Positions 26,991 through 37,702 of a DNA stretch of 62,302 nt are shown here, in pieces (positions within the stretch are counted from its first letter, which is position 1; every line of letters begins with the position of its first letter). The stretch is taken from positions 1 through 62,302 of the forward strand of contig JAUSPN010000029.1 of NCBI GenBank assembly GCA_030656555.1, written 5' to 3'. This stretch comes from Candidatus Desulfaltia sp. Lineage in GTDB: Bacteria; Desulfobacterota; Desulfobacteria; Desulfobacterales; ETH-SRB1. The notes below the pieces were generated by a model, which saw only the letters and a list, made by a program, of their open reading frames with translations, was not told where the DNA came from and ran no database searches. Made by a program: the position numbers and the translations under genes.

Positions 26991-28269
26991 GTTGATGAAG
27001 AGCATCCATGATATTTTGCATTGATTTACCGGGCGAGTTAAGCATTACTACAAAGCGATACAATTCCCCTTTTTTATTTGCAATATAGCCTGTCCTTGTC
27101 GTTATGCCCTTTAATGTCCCTGTTTTATAATACTCTCCCTTTGAGTGGCGCATTAAATTGTAGTACGGCTCAAATTCTTTGATAATTTTAGCCATATTCT
27201 TTGCGGAAATCCTGTTTTTCTTAGATATTCCAGAGCCTTCAACAAAGCGGATGTCGTCTATATTAAGCATGTTTTTTGCGTAAGTTGATGCTGCGAGTAT
27301 TCCTTTGTCCAGCGTTCCCGGAGGACCGAAAACATTTGCTCCTGTCGCAATTAATATCTGGTTTGCCATAAAATTGTTTGAATGCTCAAGTAGTTTTGAT
27401 ATTATTTGTTTTAAGGTAAATTGTGAAGTGTGCCGATAAATCAGTTTATCTTTGTCTTTTTGAACCGTTCCTGATCTTATCGTTCCCTTTATTTTGATCC
27501 CTTCTTTATTCAGGAAATATTTAAAAAGATGTCCGGCATAGAGTGTAATTTCATTTTCAGCATGAGTAAGCACTATTCTTTCCTTCTTGAGACCGGACTT
27601 TTTAATCCTTTTAAAAGCAATCGGCAAAAGAGGTGTTTGAGGCTCAGCGCTGATAAAGGAGCCGTCTTTAAGTTGTTTAAAATAAATAGTGTTGAAATTG
27701 ACGCACAGGGCTCCATTTGGCGCATCGTAAGGCTCTAATGTTTCTGTTTTTCCGGGGATTACTATCTTTTTTGTAAAATATGAGTCGTCTAAAACAAGAT
27801 CGTTGATTTTTTGAGCCTTTATTGAAAGGTCGGCGCTTAAGGATTTTGATATTTCCGCTAAAACTTCTGATATCAAAAGTGGATCGCCGTAGCCCTTTAT
27901 TTTCAGATTTTCCTTTGCATCCATGTAGAATTCAGTCGTGAATCTGTAATCAGGGCCGAGATAATGAATCGCCACAAGAGATGTCAGTATTTTCAGTGTG
28001 GAAGCAGGAATCAGCGCCTTTTCGGCATTTTTGGAAAAAAGAATTTTGCCCTGCTGGTTTGCGACAAACACAGCATCATTGCTGCCGATGTCATGTTGCA
28101 GGGCTTGAAGCGCTTTGCTTAAAGAGCGCTTTGTCAAATGATTTGGGGGGGCGTATTGATTTTCCGCCAATAAATTTTCCGGTTGCCCGAAATGCAAAAA
28201 ACAGAGAGACAACAAGATACAGGCAGATGATAAGGAAGCTTTCAATATATTCCTTTCTATTTGACGCAA
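26977..28269 (-). CDS. dacB: D-alanyl-D-alanine carboxypeptidase/endopeptidase (PBP4-type)
   Basis: This S13-family penicillin-binding protein trims or opens peptidoglycan peptides in the periplasm. The 430-residue product has a signal peptide (residues 1-36), SxxK at Ser90-Lys93 (ASTLK), the SxN motif in [10 protein letters not shown] and KTG in YYKTGTLKG near residue 385. It overlaps the end of dtd by 13 bases, so the two genes are coupled on the minus strand. The last codons lie in repeat sequence. Confidence 0.92.
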   Translation of the reverse strand: MRQIERNILKASLSSACILLSLCFLHFGQPENLLAENQYAPPNHLTKRSLSKALQALQHDIGSNDAVFVANQQGKILFSKNAEKALIPASTLKILTSLVAIHYLGPDYRFTTEFYMDAKENLKIKGYGDPLLISEVLAEISKSLSADLSIKAQKINDLVLDDSYFTKKIVIPGKTETLEPYDAPNGALCVNFNTIYFKQLKDGSFISAEPQTPLLPIAFKRIKKSGLKKERIVLTHAENEITLYAGHLFKYFLNKEGIKIKGTIRSGTVQKDKDKLIYRHTSQFTLKQIISKLLEHSNNFMANQILIATGANVFGPPGTLDKGILAASTYAKNMLNIDDIRFVEGSGISKKNRISAKNMAKIIKEFEPYYNLMRHSKGEYYKTGTLKGITTRTGYIANKKGELYRFVVMLNSPGKSMQNIMDALHQLIDQ

Positions 28270-28739
28270 AGATTATTATAGTTGCCCGCAGAGCAGCTTT
28301 TTATGCTTTCAAGAATCAGGGTAACCGGTCCGTCATTAATTAAAGATACATCCATCATTGCTAGGAATCGACCGGTCTTGACGGTTATGCCTCTTTGCTC
28401 AACCTTCTTTACAAATTGTTTATAAAGTTCGTTAGCCGCTTCCGGTTCGGCGGCATCCATAAATGACGGGCGCCTGCCTTTCAGGCAGTCACCAAGCAGG
28501 GTAAATTGCGATACTACAAGCATTTCGCCACCTGTTTCAATCAACGACCTGTTCATCTTGTTGTTTGCATCTTCAAAGATCCTTAAATTAGTTGTTTTAT
28601 CTGCGAGGTATTCAGCGTCACCAGTATTATCTCCTTTAGCTATGCCGAGAAGCACAAGAAGGCCTGGGCCGATTTCATTGATTATCTCATTGTTTACAGA
28701 TACAGAACTCTTTTTTACTCTTTGTATTACAGCGCGCAT
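28257..28739 (-). CDS. dtd: D-aminoacyl-tRNA deacylase
   Basis: Dtd removes D-amino acids (and glycine mischarged on tRNA-Ala) from tRNA. The 160-residue product shows [15 protein letters not shown] at the start, the catalytic SQFTLLGD block near residue 77 and the cross-subunit GPVT motif ([11 protein letters not shown]) near residue 138. A short extension follows GPVT ([16 protein letters not shown]), a little longer than usual. It is the first gene of the dtd-dacB pair. Confidence 0.94.
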   Translation of the reverse strand: MRAVIQRVKKSSVSVNNEIINEIGPGLLVLLGIAKGDNTGDAEYLADKTTNLRIFEDANNKMNRSLIETGGEMLVVSQFTLLGDCLKGRRPSFMDAAEPEAANELYKQFVKKVEQRGITVKTGRFLAMMDVSLINDGPVTLILESIKSCSAGNYNNLCVK

Positions 28740-28920
28740 GTTCCTGTCCGGTATTATGTTTTATTTGGATCAATATTTAGCATGATTATCAAAAATTGAC
28801 AACAAACTCAAACCAAGGTTCAAGAAATCTCTTGAATATAATTACATAACATGCGTAAATATTTTGTAAAAACAATATTTGTTTTATATTAACACTTAAA
28901 AAAACAGGAGGTTAAGACTA

Positions 28921-29142
28921 ATGAAAAAAATCGTTTTGATCTTTATTTTAGGCATGTTTATTTCAGGTTGCGGAACACTGGCAAAAGAGTCTGAATTTTT
29001 TGAGCATGACAGAATGTACAAAAACTGGGATCACCTGAAATTCAGCATATATGGGTTCGAACATCCTTCAGTAGAAAGCTCTAAGAAAACAGTTGAACAA
29101 GGCTGGTGGGGCTTGGGAATACCCGTAAAACCTGATAAATAA
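28921..29142 (+). CDS. Small lipoprotein of unknown function
   Basis: The 73-residue product has a type II signal peptide with lipobox FISGC (cysteine at residue 17). The mature part is hydrophilic and aromatic-rich (MYKNWDHLKFSIYGFEHP, WWGLGIPV). AGGAGG lies 9 bases before the ATG. It is separated from btuF by only 2 bases, so it is co-transcribed with the corrinoid uptake genes; whether it takes part in that uptake is unknown. Confidence 0.75.
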   Translation: MKKIVLIFILGMFISGCGTLAKESEFFEHDRMYKNWDHLKFSIYGFEHPSVESSKKTVEQGWWGLGIPVKPDK

Positions 29143-29144
29143 TT

Positions 29145-30050
29145 ATGAGATACAAATATCTGGTCATTGTTTTGCCGGTTTTAATATTTCTTTCCTTTTC
29201 TGCCGGGGCTCAAGCTGTTGTTAAAAAAACAACCGATCAACTGGGACGATCTGTTACCGTGCCTGATAACCCTCAGAGGATTGTATCGCTTGCACCGAGT
29301 ATCACCGAAATAATTTATGCTCTGGGTCAGGAACATCGTTTGGCAGGTGTAACCAGATTCAGCGATTTTCCTGCTGAAGCTTCAAAGCTTCCAAAGGTTG
29401 GTTCATTTGTGCGGCTCGATCTGGAAAGGATAGTGGCCTTAAAACCGGATCTTTGTATAGCTGTAAAGGACGGCAATCCCAAGGCGGTTGTTGAAAGGCT
29501 TGAGTCTCTTCAAGTGCCTGTATATGTCGTAAATCCCCGGGATCTTGATTCTGTGATGGAAGCAGTCATTGAGATCGGTGTTCTTCTGAATTCCGGTAAA
29601 AAGGCAAAAAGTTTGGTGCAAGACATGCGTTACCGGATTCAGAGAGTGGCGTTTCTGGTGGCAAAACTATCAAGCAGACCGCGTGTATTTTATCAGGTTG
29701 GAATTTCTCCCATTGTTTCAGCAGGATCGGATACATTTATCCATGAACTTATTTTGCTGGCCGGAGGGGAAAATCTTGCACAAGGACCCGCCAAATATCC
29801 TCGGTTTAGCCGTGAACAGGTTCTGGCTCTTTCCCCTGAGGTTTTTATCATCACCTCCATGGCAAGGGGCGAAGTATTTGAAGGTGTGAAGAAAGAGTGG
29901 AGCCGCTGGACGTCAATTCCTGCTGTTCGAGACCAGCGAATTTTCCTGGTGGATTCAAACCTTTTTGACCGCCAGACCCCACGTCTTTTAGACGGGCTTG
30001 AACTTCTTGTCAGGCTGATTCATCCGGAAATATTTGAGGAAGAACAGTGA
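29145..30050 (+). CDS. btuF: Corrinoid ABC transporter substrate-binding protein
   Basis: The 301-residue product has a signal peptide (to about residue 24) and the class III periplasmic binding protein layout: DQLGRSVTVPDNPQRIVSLAPSITEI, LPKVGSFVRLDLERIVALKPDL, a long backbone helix near residues 140-170 and LDGLELLVRLIHP at the end. Siderophore and corrinoid binders look alike, but the adjacent cobU, cobS and cbiR favour vitamin B12-type cargo. It overlaps btuC by 4 bases. Confidence 0.87.
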   Translation: MRYKYLVIVLPVLIFLSFSAGAQAVVKKTTDQLGRSVTVPDNPQRIVSLAPSITEIIYALGQEHRLAGVTRFSDFPAEASKLPKVGSFVRLDLERIVALKPDLCIAVKDGNPKAVVERLESLQVPVYVVNPRDLDSVMEAVIEIGVLLNSGKKAKSLVQDMRYRIQRVAFLVAKLSSRPRVFYQVGISPIVSAGSDTFIHELILLAGGENLAQGPAKYPRFSREQVLALSPEVFIITSMARGEVFEGVKKEWSRWTSIPAVRDQRIFLVDSNLFDRQTPRLLDGLELLVRLIHPEIFEEEQ

Positions 30051-31057
30051 AACATAAAACCCCATTTGTCCTAAAACGTATTATGGTGGTTTCTTTGCTG
30101 CTTTTGCTTCTTCTTTTAATAACCATGCTTATCGGAATTTCCATGGGGTCGACCGGAAACAGAGTAAAGGCGGTATTACAATCACTGTTTGGAGAAGGAG
30201 GGACGGACTCCATGCTGGATACCATTGTCTGGCAAATCCGTTTTCCCCGTGTACTGCTGGCAGCCCTGGTTGGAGCAACCCTTTCCCTGGGCGGTCTTGT
30301 TTTCCAGGCGCTCTTAAGAAACCCGCTTGCTGAACCATATATTCTTGGCATTTCAGGTGGCTCTGCTATTGGCGCTATTATCGGCATCTTGGCCGGATTA
30401 TCCCGTTTTCCGGGAGTCAGCTTTACCGCCTTTCTTGGAAGTATTGCCACGCTGGTTTTGCTTCTTATGATGTCATCCGGACAATCTATTCTTAAAAAAA
30501 ATACACTGCTTCTTTCCGGTGTAATGGTAAACGCATTCTGCAGCGCAATTATCATGTTCCTTGTTTCAATGACTCAGAACGCTAAGCTCCATAATATTAT
30601 TTTCTGGCTTATGGGAGATCTTTCCATGAGCGATATCGGACAAGTCGGAATACTTGCGGCAACACTTTTGCCCTGTTTTATTATTATTTTCCTATATTCA
30701 CATTCCATGAATCTTCTCCTTATGGGAAATGAAATGGCCCAGACTATGGGCGTAAACATCAGTAGCGTGACAACGATCCTTCTTGTAACAACGTCATTTA
30801 TGGTTAGTTCAACCGTATGTCATTGCGGCCTGCTGGGTTTTGTCGGTCTGGTTATGCCGCATTTGCTGAGGCTTATACTTGGCTCTGACCATCGTGTCCT
30901 TGTTCCTGCATGTATTTTAGGGGGCGGAGCGTATATGGTTCTATGTGATTTGCTGGCAAGACTTCTTCCTCAGCAGGGGGAAATGCCTGCCGGTGTAATT
31001 ACTGCCATGATAGGAGCACCGTTGTTTATATATCTTTTAAAAAGATCAAAGCGATGA
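30047..31057 (+). CDS. btuC: Corrinoid ABC transporter permease (FecCD family)
   Basis: The 336-residue product has about ten membrane segments and the FecCD/BtuC hallmarks: WQIRFPRVLLAALVGATLSLGG near residues 61-82, LRNPLAEPYILGISGGSAIGA near residues 90-110, and GFVGLVMPHLLRLILGSDHR near residues 264-283, which contacts the ATPase. It transports corrinoid across the inner membrane with BtuF and BtuD. It overlaps both neighbours by 4 bases. Confidence 0.9.
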   Translation: MKHKTPFVLKRIMVVSLLLLLLLLITMLIGISMGSTGNRVKAVLQSLFGEGGTDSMLDTIVWQIRFPRVLLAALVGATLSLGGLVFQALLRNPLAEPYILGISGGSAIGAIIGILAGLSRFPGVSFTAFLGSIATLVLLLMMSSGQSILKKNTLLLSGVMVNAFCSAIIMFLVSMTQNAKLHNIIFWLMGDLSMSDIGQVGILAATLLPCFIIIFLYSHSMNLLLMGNEMAQTMGVNISSVTTILLVTTSFMVSSTVCHCGLLGFVGLVMPHLLRLILGSDHRVLVPACILGGGAYMVLCDLLARLLPQQGEMPAGVITAMIGAPLFIYLLKRSKR

Positions 31058-31863
31058 AAAAAGCAGTTGAGATAAAAGGGTTAAGTTTTTCATACAGCGA
31101 CAATGAGATTTTGAAAAATCTTTCATTTTCGGTTCCTGAAGGCGAATTTTTTATCATAATCGGCCCAAACGGTTCCGGAAAAACAACCCTGATGAAAATA
31201 ATTGCCGGCATCTTGAATCCCCAAAAAGGCGGCATTCAAATTCTTGATCGCCCTTTAAAAGAGTATACCCGAAAGGATCTGGCAAAAACAATTGCCCTTG
31301 TTCCTCAAATGGCGGCACTTGATTTTCCGTTTACTGTCACCGAGCTTGTTCTAATGGGGCGTTCCCCACATCTGAGCATGCTTGGATTTGAGCAGGAAAA
31401 GGATATGGAAATTGCCAGAAATGCAATGGCTCTTACAGGTATTGACCAGCTTGCGCATAGAACATTAGACCAGTTGAGCGGGGGCGAATGCCAGCGCGTT
31501 TTTATTGCCAGGGCAATATGCCAGGAACCCAAAATCATACTTCTTGATGAACCGACCGCCTCGCTGGATCTTGCCCACCAGGTAAAAGTAATGGATTTGA
31601 TGGAGAAACTGAAAAAAGAAATCGGTTTTACCGTTATTGTGGTATCACACGATGTAAACCTTGCGGCTATGTACGGCAGCCATTTGCTACTGCTCAATGC
31701 AGGGATAATCGCAAGTCTGGGAAAACCAAAAGATGTACTTACATGCCATATGCTTGAGAAGACATATAACTGCAATTTGCTCGTTGATGAAAGCCCTGTT
31801 GGCAGCTTTCCGAGGGTTACTCTGGTGCCTCAATCATACAACCGAGCACTTAACAACTTATAA
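31054..31863 (+). CDS. btuD: Corrinoid ABC transporter ATP-binding protein
   Basis: The 269-residue product is an ABC ATPase with Walker A GPNGSGKTT near residues 37-45, the Q-loop (PQMAA), the signature LSGGECQR near residues 144-151, Walker B IILLDEPTASLD and the switch histidine in VVSHDVN. It energises BtuC. The 3' spacer to cobU contains a perfect GCCAAAAT-AA-ATTTTGGC stem. Confidence 0.92.
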   Translation: MKKAVEIKGLSFSYSDNEILKNLSFSVPEGEFFIIIGPNGSGKTTLMKIIAGILNPQKGGIQILDRPLKEYTRKDLAKTIALVPQMAALDFPFTVTELVLMGRSPHLSMLGFEQEKDMEIARNAMALTGIDQLAHRTLDQLSGGECQRVFIARAICQEPKIILLDEPTASLDLAHQVKVMDLMEKLKKEIGFTVIVVSHDVNLAAMYGSHLLLLNAGIIASLGKPKDVLTCHMLEKTYNCNLLVDESPVGSFPRVTLVPQSYNRALNNL

Positions 31864-31865
31864 AC

Positions 31866-31905
31866 GATAAGGGCCAAAATAAATTTTGGCTCCTTTACCG
31901 TCTGA
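31866..31905. repeat. Palindrome plus dispersed GGTAAAGGAGCCAAA word
   Basis: GCCAAAAT (31873-31880) and ATTTTGGC (31883-31890) form a perfect stem; TTTTGGCTCCTTTACCG (31884-31900) is the inverted copy of the sequence at 4630-4646. Neither side has a run of T, so it is not a standard terminator. Confidence 0.5.
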
Positions 31906-31949
31906 ACTTTGCTTAGAAATTAAGAGTGCGAAACTTTAGGATCAAACTT

Positions 31950-32471
31950 ATGAGAGAGATAATATTTATTTTTGGAGGATGCAGGAGCGGCAAAAGCAGG
32001 CATGCTCTTGAATTGTCGGACAGCATTCGCGGAGAAAACAGGATTTTTATTGCCACTTGTGTGCCGCTTGATGAAGAGATGAATCAAAGAGTTGAGCGCC
32101 ACCAGAAGGAAAGAGGCAAAAGCTGGATAACCATTGATGCCCCGGTCCACCTGCCGGAAGCGATAATTGAAAACCACCTGAAAGCCGATGTAATTGTTGT
32201 GGATTGCCTGACCTTCTGGATAAGCAACATTATTTTAAATACAGATGATCAGGAAATAATTTCCAGGCATATACACAGCCTCATACAGTCGATTGAGGCA
32301 GCTCAATGTACTGTTATCATGGTAGCAAACGAAGTCGGGGCAGGTATTGTTCCGGATAACGTTCTTGCAAGAAGGTTCAGGGATGTGGCCGGGCATGTCA
32401 ACCAGAATGTGGCGGCATGTTCCGATAAGGTTATATGGATGGGCGCCGGCATTCCGGTAAAGATAAAATAA
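31950..32471 (+). CDS. cobU: Adenosylcobinamide kinase/guanylyltransferase
   Basis: CobU phosphorylates adenosylcobinamide and transfers GMP to it during lower-ligand assembly of cobamides. The product of about 173 residues has the CobU P-loop FGGCRSGKS (residues 7-15), RIFIATCVPLDEEM, VERHQKERG with the histidine that accepts GMP, VVDCLTFWISN and VANEVGAGIVP. I chose the ATG at 31950; the GTG at 31926 would add eight non-family residues. It is followed by cobS after 3 bases. Confidence 0.93.
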   Translation: MREIIFIFGGCRSGKSRHALELSDSIRGENRIFIATCVPLDEEMNQRVERHQKERGKSWITIDAPVHLPEAIIENHLKADVIVVDCLTFWISNIILNTDDQEIISRHIHSLIQSIEAAQCTVIMVANEVGAGIVPDNVLARRFRDVAGHVNQNVAACSDKVIWMGAGIPVKIK

Positions 32472-32474
32472 ATA

Positions 32475-33206
32475 ATGAAAAGTCTTATTGCAGCAATACA
32501 GTTTATAACAATACTGCCTGTTGGAAAGCCCGGAGCGTTTGAGCCCAGAGGGATGATACAGCTTTTCCCGGTTGTGGGCATAATTATCGGCTTACTGGTT
32601 TCAGCCTTTGATACGGCTATTTTACAATTGTGGCCAAAGCATGTTGCTTCACTGCTCGATATGATATTTCTTGCGGTCATTACCGGCGCATTTCATCTGG
32701 ATGGTCTGGCAGACACAGCGGACGGTCTTTTAGGGCACAGGACCAAAGAAGATGCCCTTGTCATCATGAAAGACAGCAGAATCGGCGTTATGGGGCTTGT
32801 TGCCGTTGTCTGCGTGCTGGCGATTAAATGGGTCGGCATTGCAAGTTTAGATGTTCACAGGAGCCTGCTGCTTGTTATTATACCTGCCTACGCAAGGGGA
32901 AGTATTTTATTCGGCGTAAGGTTTCTTAAGTACGGCAGACCTGAAGGCGGAACCGGACATGCTTTTTTTGGCGATCCATTAAAAATCAGCGACTTTTGGG
33001 GATTACTGATACCTGTTGCCCTTTCCTTTTTTTTAGGATGGAGAGGAGCTCTGTTAAACCTGATTTTTATCATTATGACAGCGCTAATCCTGCTTTACTA
33101 CAAAAAGAGAATCGGATGCATTACAGGCGATATGTTAGGAGCGATGACAGAAGTTATTGAATCGATGCTTTTTTTAATGGTTTCGATAACTATCTCATTT
33201 TTATAA
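32475..33206 (+). CDS. cobS: Adenosylcobinamide-GDP ribazoletransferase
   Basis: CobS joins adenosylcobinamide-GDP with alpha-ribazole (or its phosphate) to give the finished cobamide at the inner membrane. The 243-residue product has FITILPVG near residue 10, the HLDGLADTADGLLG motif with its acidic cluster near residues 74-87, MKDSRIGVMG and GCITGDMLGAMTEV near 213, plus six or so membrane segments. It works directly after CobU and, here, beside the cobamide phosphodiesterase CbiR. Confidence 0.94.
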   Translation: MKSLIAAIQFITILPVGKPGAFEPRGMIQLFPVVGIIIGLLVSAFDTAILQLWPKHVASLLDMIFLAVITGAFHLDGLADTADGLLGHRTKEDALVIMKDSRIGVMGLVAVVCVLAIKWVGIASLDVHRSLLLVIIPAYARGSILFGVRFLKYGRPEGGTGHAFFGDPLKISDFWGLLIPVALSFFLGWRGALLNLIFIIMTALILLYYKKRIGCITGDMLGAMTEVIESMLFLMVSITISFL

Positions 33207-33207
33207 C

Positions 33208-33250
33208 TATTAAGCCACAGATTCACACAGATGAACGCAGATAGGTTTAA
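33208..33250. repeat. Dispersed CCACAGATTCACACAGATGAACGCAGAT element
   Basis: The cobS-cbiR spacer contains AGCCACAGATTCACACAGATGAACGCAGATAGG, made of three diverged CACAGAT(T/G) words. Very similar intergenic words recur in many environmental bacterial genomes; this is recalled knowledge, not something shown by a second copy in the window. Confidence 0.4.
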
Positions 33251-33309
33251 ATGTAAAGAAATCACAGAACATCTTTTTTAAACCACAAAATCGAGCAAAA
33301 GGGGATATT

Positions 33310-34116
33310 TTGCAAGGGTTTCTCCCTAAATCATACAAGAGAGCTTATCCGTTCAGGCTGGGGACCACGTCATTTATATATCCGGATCATTATATACCTA
33401 ATGTTAAAATGCTTGGCCCATATCTGGATGAAATCGAGCTTCTTTTGTTTGAAAGCAGTTATGACAGTCTTCTTTCAAAGCACGATATAAAAGAGCTCTC
33501 CATGCTTGCAGAGGAATTCGACATTACTTATGACATTCATCTGCCTATAGATATATCGTTGGGGGATGAAGATCGATCAATTCGGCGCCGCTCCATTGAG
33601 TCGGTCCAACGTGTAATAGACCTTACCCTGCCTTTAATACCTTCAGTTTATATACTTCATCTTTCATTCAATGAGGGTTTGAGCAAAACAGAAAACGTAA
33701 GCAGATGGCAGGAGCGTATTTATAAGAGCATGGAACTCTTGCTCTCAAGCGGAATAAACAGCAGATCAATAGCAATCGAAAACCTGATGTATCCATTTGA
33801 ATGGGCGGAAGATGTTATATCTTCTTTAAATCTATCTGTATGTATTGATATAGGGCATCTTATACGGATGAACGCGGATATAAAAAAGGTTTTTGACAAA
33901 CACCACGACAGGACATCAATCATCCATCTTCACGGAGTTAAAGACAACCTCGACCACTTATCGCTTGATAAATTAACAGATAATGAAACAGTAGATATTA
34001 TGAAAATATTAAAAACATATGCCGGTATAGCGATAATAGAGGTGTTTTCATATAACAACCTGCAAGCTTCACTAAAATATATGGAAAAATGCTGGAACCA
34101 GCGCCGCGACCCATGA
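33310..34116 (+). CDS. cbiR: Cobamide remodelling phosphodiesterase CbiR
   Basis: CbiR belongs to the AP endonuclease 2 (xylose isomerase-like TIM barrel) superfamily and opens cobamides at the nucleotide loop so that a new lower ligand can be attached by CobS. The 268-residue product has RLGTTSFIYPDHY near residue 18, DIHLPIDIS near 72-80, VYILHLSFNEG near 114, AIENLMYPF near 155, CIDIGHLI near 177, IHLHGV near 201 and IIEVFS near 238, which supply the metal ligands. The position directly after btuFCD-cobU-cobS strongly supports the assignment. The start is TTG at 33310. Confidence 0.82.
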   Translation: MQGFLPKSYKRAYPFRLGTTSFIYPDHYIPNVKMLGPYLDEIELLLFESSYDSLLSKHDIKELSMLAEEFDITYDIHLPIDISLGDEDRSIRRRSIESVQRVIDLTLPLIPSVYILHLSFNEGLSKTENVSRWQERIYKSMELLLSSGINSRSIAIENLMYPFEWAEDVISSLNLSVCIDIGHLIRMNADIKKVFDKHHDRTSIIHLHGVKDNLDHLSLDKLTDNETVDIMKILKTYAGIAIIEVFSYNNLQASLKYMEKCWNQRRDP

Positions 34117-34257
34117 ACCATATACTTTAACCTGATGTTTCCAAGCTATAAAACCTTTTGCAAAAATATAAGGATTACATTAATTATAATAAGCAAGCGT
34201 ATTTTTCGCCGGAAAGAACGCGCGGCTGAAGCGAAGCTTCAATAAGGATTCAGAAAT

Positions 34258-34494
34258 ATGAGCAGGATATCTAATGTAGTGGATAATTTTCTTGAAGAAT
34301 ATGCATGTTCTCAAGCAATTCTTTCAGAATATTGTGAGTTGTTTAATCTAAATCGTGATACGGCGATTAAAATAACCGCAGGATTTTCCGGAGGTATGCG
34401 GGCAGCTAAGCGACAGGATCTTTTAAGGACAATTTGCCCAAAACTTGTCAGAAGCTCAGCAGAATTGTCAGACATAATGCTTGAAGAAAGCTAA
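34258..34494 (+). CDS. C_GCAxxG_C_C family protein with internal deletion
   Basis: Family members are usually about 140 residues with an N-terminal NCAQAV-type motif, a central GGGMGRMGEVCGAVTGA block and a C-terminal VCPKFVRDAAE motif. This 78-residue product keeps the N-terminal part (EYACSQAILSEYCELFNL...ITAGFSGGMR, residues 14-48) and the C-terminal part (LLRTICPKLVRSSAELSDIML) but joins them directly, so the central cysteine block is missing in frame. It may be a decayed gene or a trimmed variant. It precedes a small [2Fe-2S] protein gene. Confidence 0.65.
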   Translation: MSRISNVVDNFLEEYACSQAILSEYCELFNLNRDTAIKITAGFSGGMRAAKRQDLLRTICPKLVRSSAELSDIMLEES

Positions 34495-34521
34495 TGATTG
34501 TCATTATCAAAAGGAAAGGCC

Positions 34522-34725
34522 ATGATTAAAATCGGGTCATATCCCCGGAAAAGAAATCAATTTAAAGATGACGAACTTGTTTGCTATTGCTTTGGATTTA
34601 CGAGGAAAGACATTGAAAAAGATTATGTTGATAACAACGGCCAATCAACAATCTTAGAAAGAATCGCATTCGAAAAGAAGGCTGGAAAATGTGATTGCGC
34701 TCAGAAAAACCCTAAAGGCCGTTGA
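34522..34725 (+). CDS. BFD-like [2Fe-2S] binding protein
   Basis: The 67-residue product has the four cysteines of a BFD/CopZ-type [2Fe-2S] domain in two pairs: VCYCFGFTRKDIEKD near residue 22 and GKCDCAQKNPKGR near the end. These small domains shuttle electrons or iron; the partner is unknown. The ATG at 34522 is used because AAAGGAAAGGCC precedes it; the TTG at 34498 would overlap that site. Confidence 0.75.
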   Translation: MIKIGSYPRKRNQFKDDELVCYCFGFTRKDIEKDYVDNNGQSTILERIAFEKKAGKCDCAQKNPKGR

Positions 34726-34778
34726 TGTTTGTCTGATGTCCGCCAGGTGGTGGATTTGGTGCGATAAGGGAGAATATT

Positions 34779-35720
34779 ATGGAGGATTTGAAAAAAAGCA
34801 TTGTCATACCGCTTGATGGTTCAAAAAATTCGTTGAACTCATTGGATTATCTTAATCTTATGTTTAGCCCGGAGCATGAAATGCATGTCCATCTTTTGTA
34901 TGTCATGCCGTCTTTGCCGCCGCTGTTAACAGACGATAAAACAATGGACAGGAAGCTCAGGTCGGCGCTGGCTTCAGTTAAAAGAAAGAATAAAGAAATA
35001 GCCGAGCGGATTTTAGCGGAAGCCGGGAAAATTCTTATTGATAAAGGTTTTAAGGAGGAAAATATTAAACCGCATTACCGTCAATGTGAAAATACTATTG
35101 CCAGAGATATTCACTTTTGGGCAAAAAATAAAAAGGCGGATACTATTCTAATTTCCAAGCGGGGACGAACCGATTTTAACCCGTTTGTCATGGGCGCTAT
35201 GTCAACAAGGCTTGTGGAGTACTGCAGGGATTGCCCCCTGTGGATAGTGGGGGGCGGTGTTCGTTCAAAAAAGGTGCTTATTGCCGTGGATAGTTCCAAA
35301 AATGCCTTCAGAGCTGTTGACCATGCCGGTTTTATGCTTTCCGGAACCGATTGCAAGGCAACCATTTTTTATGCCATGAGGAATCTGAGACACTTTGTTC
35401 CTCTGGAGGCCATTGAAGAGGCTCCTGCTCTTGAAGAGTTCTGGCGGAACAAGGCAGGCCAGCAGATTGCTCCATATATGATAAAGGCTAAAAAAATACT
35501 TCTTGATGCAGGGCTTTCAGAGGATCAGATTGCCACTAAAGTAATAGACGGCAGCCGGTCTGCTGCCGACGATATTCTCAAAGAGGCGCATGAAAACAGT
35601 TTTGGAACAATTGTATTGGGACGCAGGGGCCTTTCAAAAATAAAGGAGCTTTTCATGGGCAGTGTAACCAGAAAGATTTTAAACAGCTCTGTTGGGTTGA
35701 CTGTCTGGATCGTTCAATAA
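34779..35720 (+). CDS. Tandem universal stress protein
   Basis: The 313-residue product holds two Usp domains. The first (about residues 5-150) starts SIVIPLDGSKNSLNSLDYL and ends with ISKRGRTDFNPFVMGAMSTRLVEYC. The second (about 165-313) starts KVLIAVDSSKNAFRAVDHA and ends LGRRGLSKIKELFMGSVTRKIL, the ATP-binding G-2x-G-9x-G-S/T type motif. Universal stress proteins are cytoplasmic and bind nucleotides; the trigger is not evident. AAGGGAG precedes the ATG. The ATPase operon begins about 190 bases downstream. Confidence 0.88.
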   Translation: MEDLKKSIVIPLDGSKNSLNSLDYLNLMFSPEHEMHVHLLYVMPSLPPLLTDDKTMDRKLRSALASVKRKNKEIAERILAEAGKILIDKGFKEENIKPHYRQCENTIARDIHFWAKNKKADTILISKRGRTDFNPFVMGAMSTRLVEYCRDCPLWIVGGGVRSKKVLIAVDSSKNAFRAVDHAGFMLSGTDCKATIFYAMRNLRHFVPLEAIEEAPALEEFWRNKAGQQIAPYMIKAKKILLDAGLSEDQIATKVIDGSRSAADDILKEAHENSFGTIVLGRRGLSKIKELFMGSVTRKILNSSVGLTVWIVQ

Positions 35721-35785
35721 TGATTTTGACCATTAACCCCGCTGTACTTAGTCTCAACATTGACAATATTACCCGTTCATTGTAA

Positions 35786-37679
<1,894 letters not shown>

Positions 37680-37702
37680 AAACAGGGGTTGACACCAGGC
37701 GT

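Noticed and set aside
28864-28890. Promoter TTGTAA-15-TATATT before the lipoprotein gene
   Set aside because: The spacer is only 15 bp and the region is AT-rich, so a chance match is likely.
28740-28920. Cobalamin riboswitch upstream of the corrinoid uptake genes
   Set aside because: The 180-base AT-rich leader lacks the B12-box type sequence and shows no obvious multi-helix fold.
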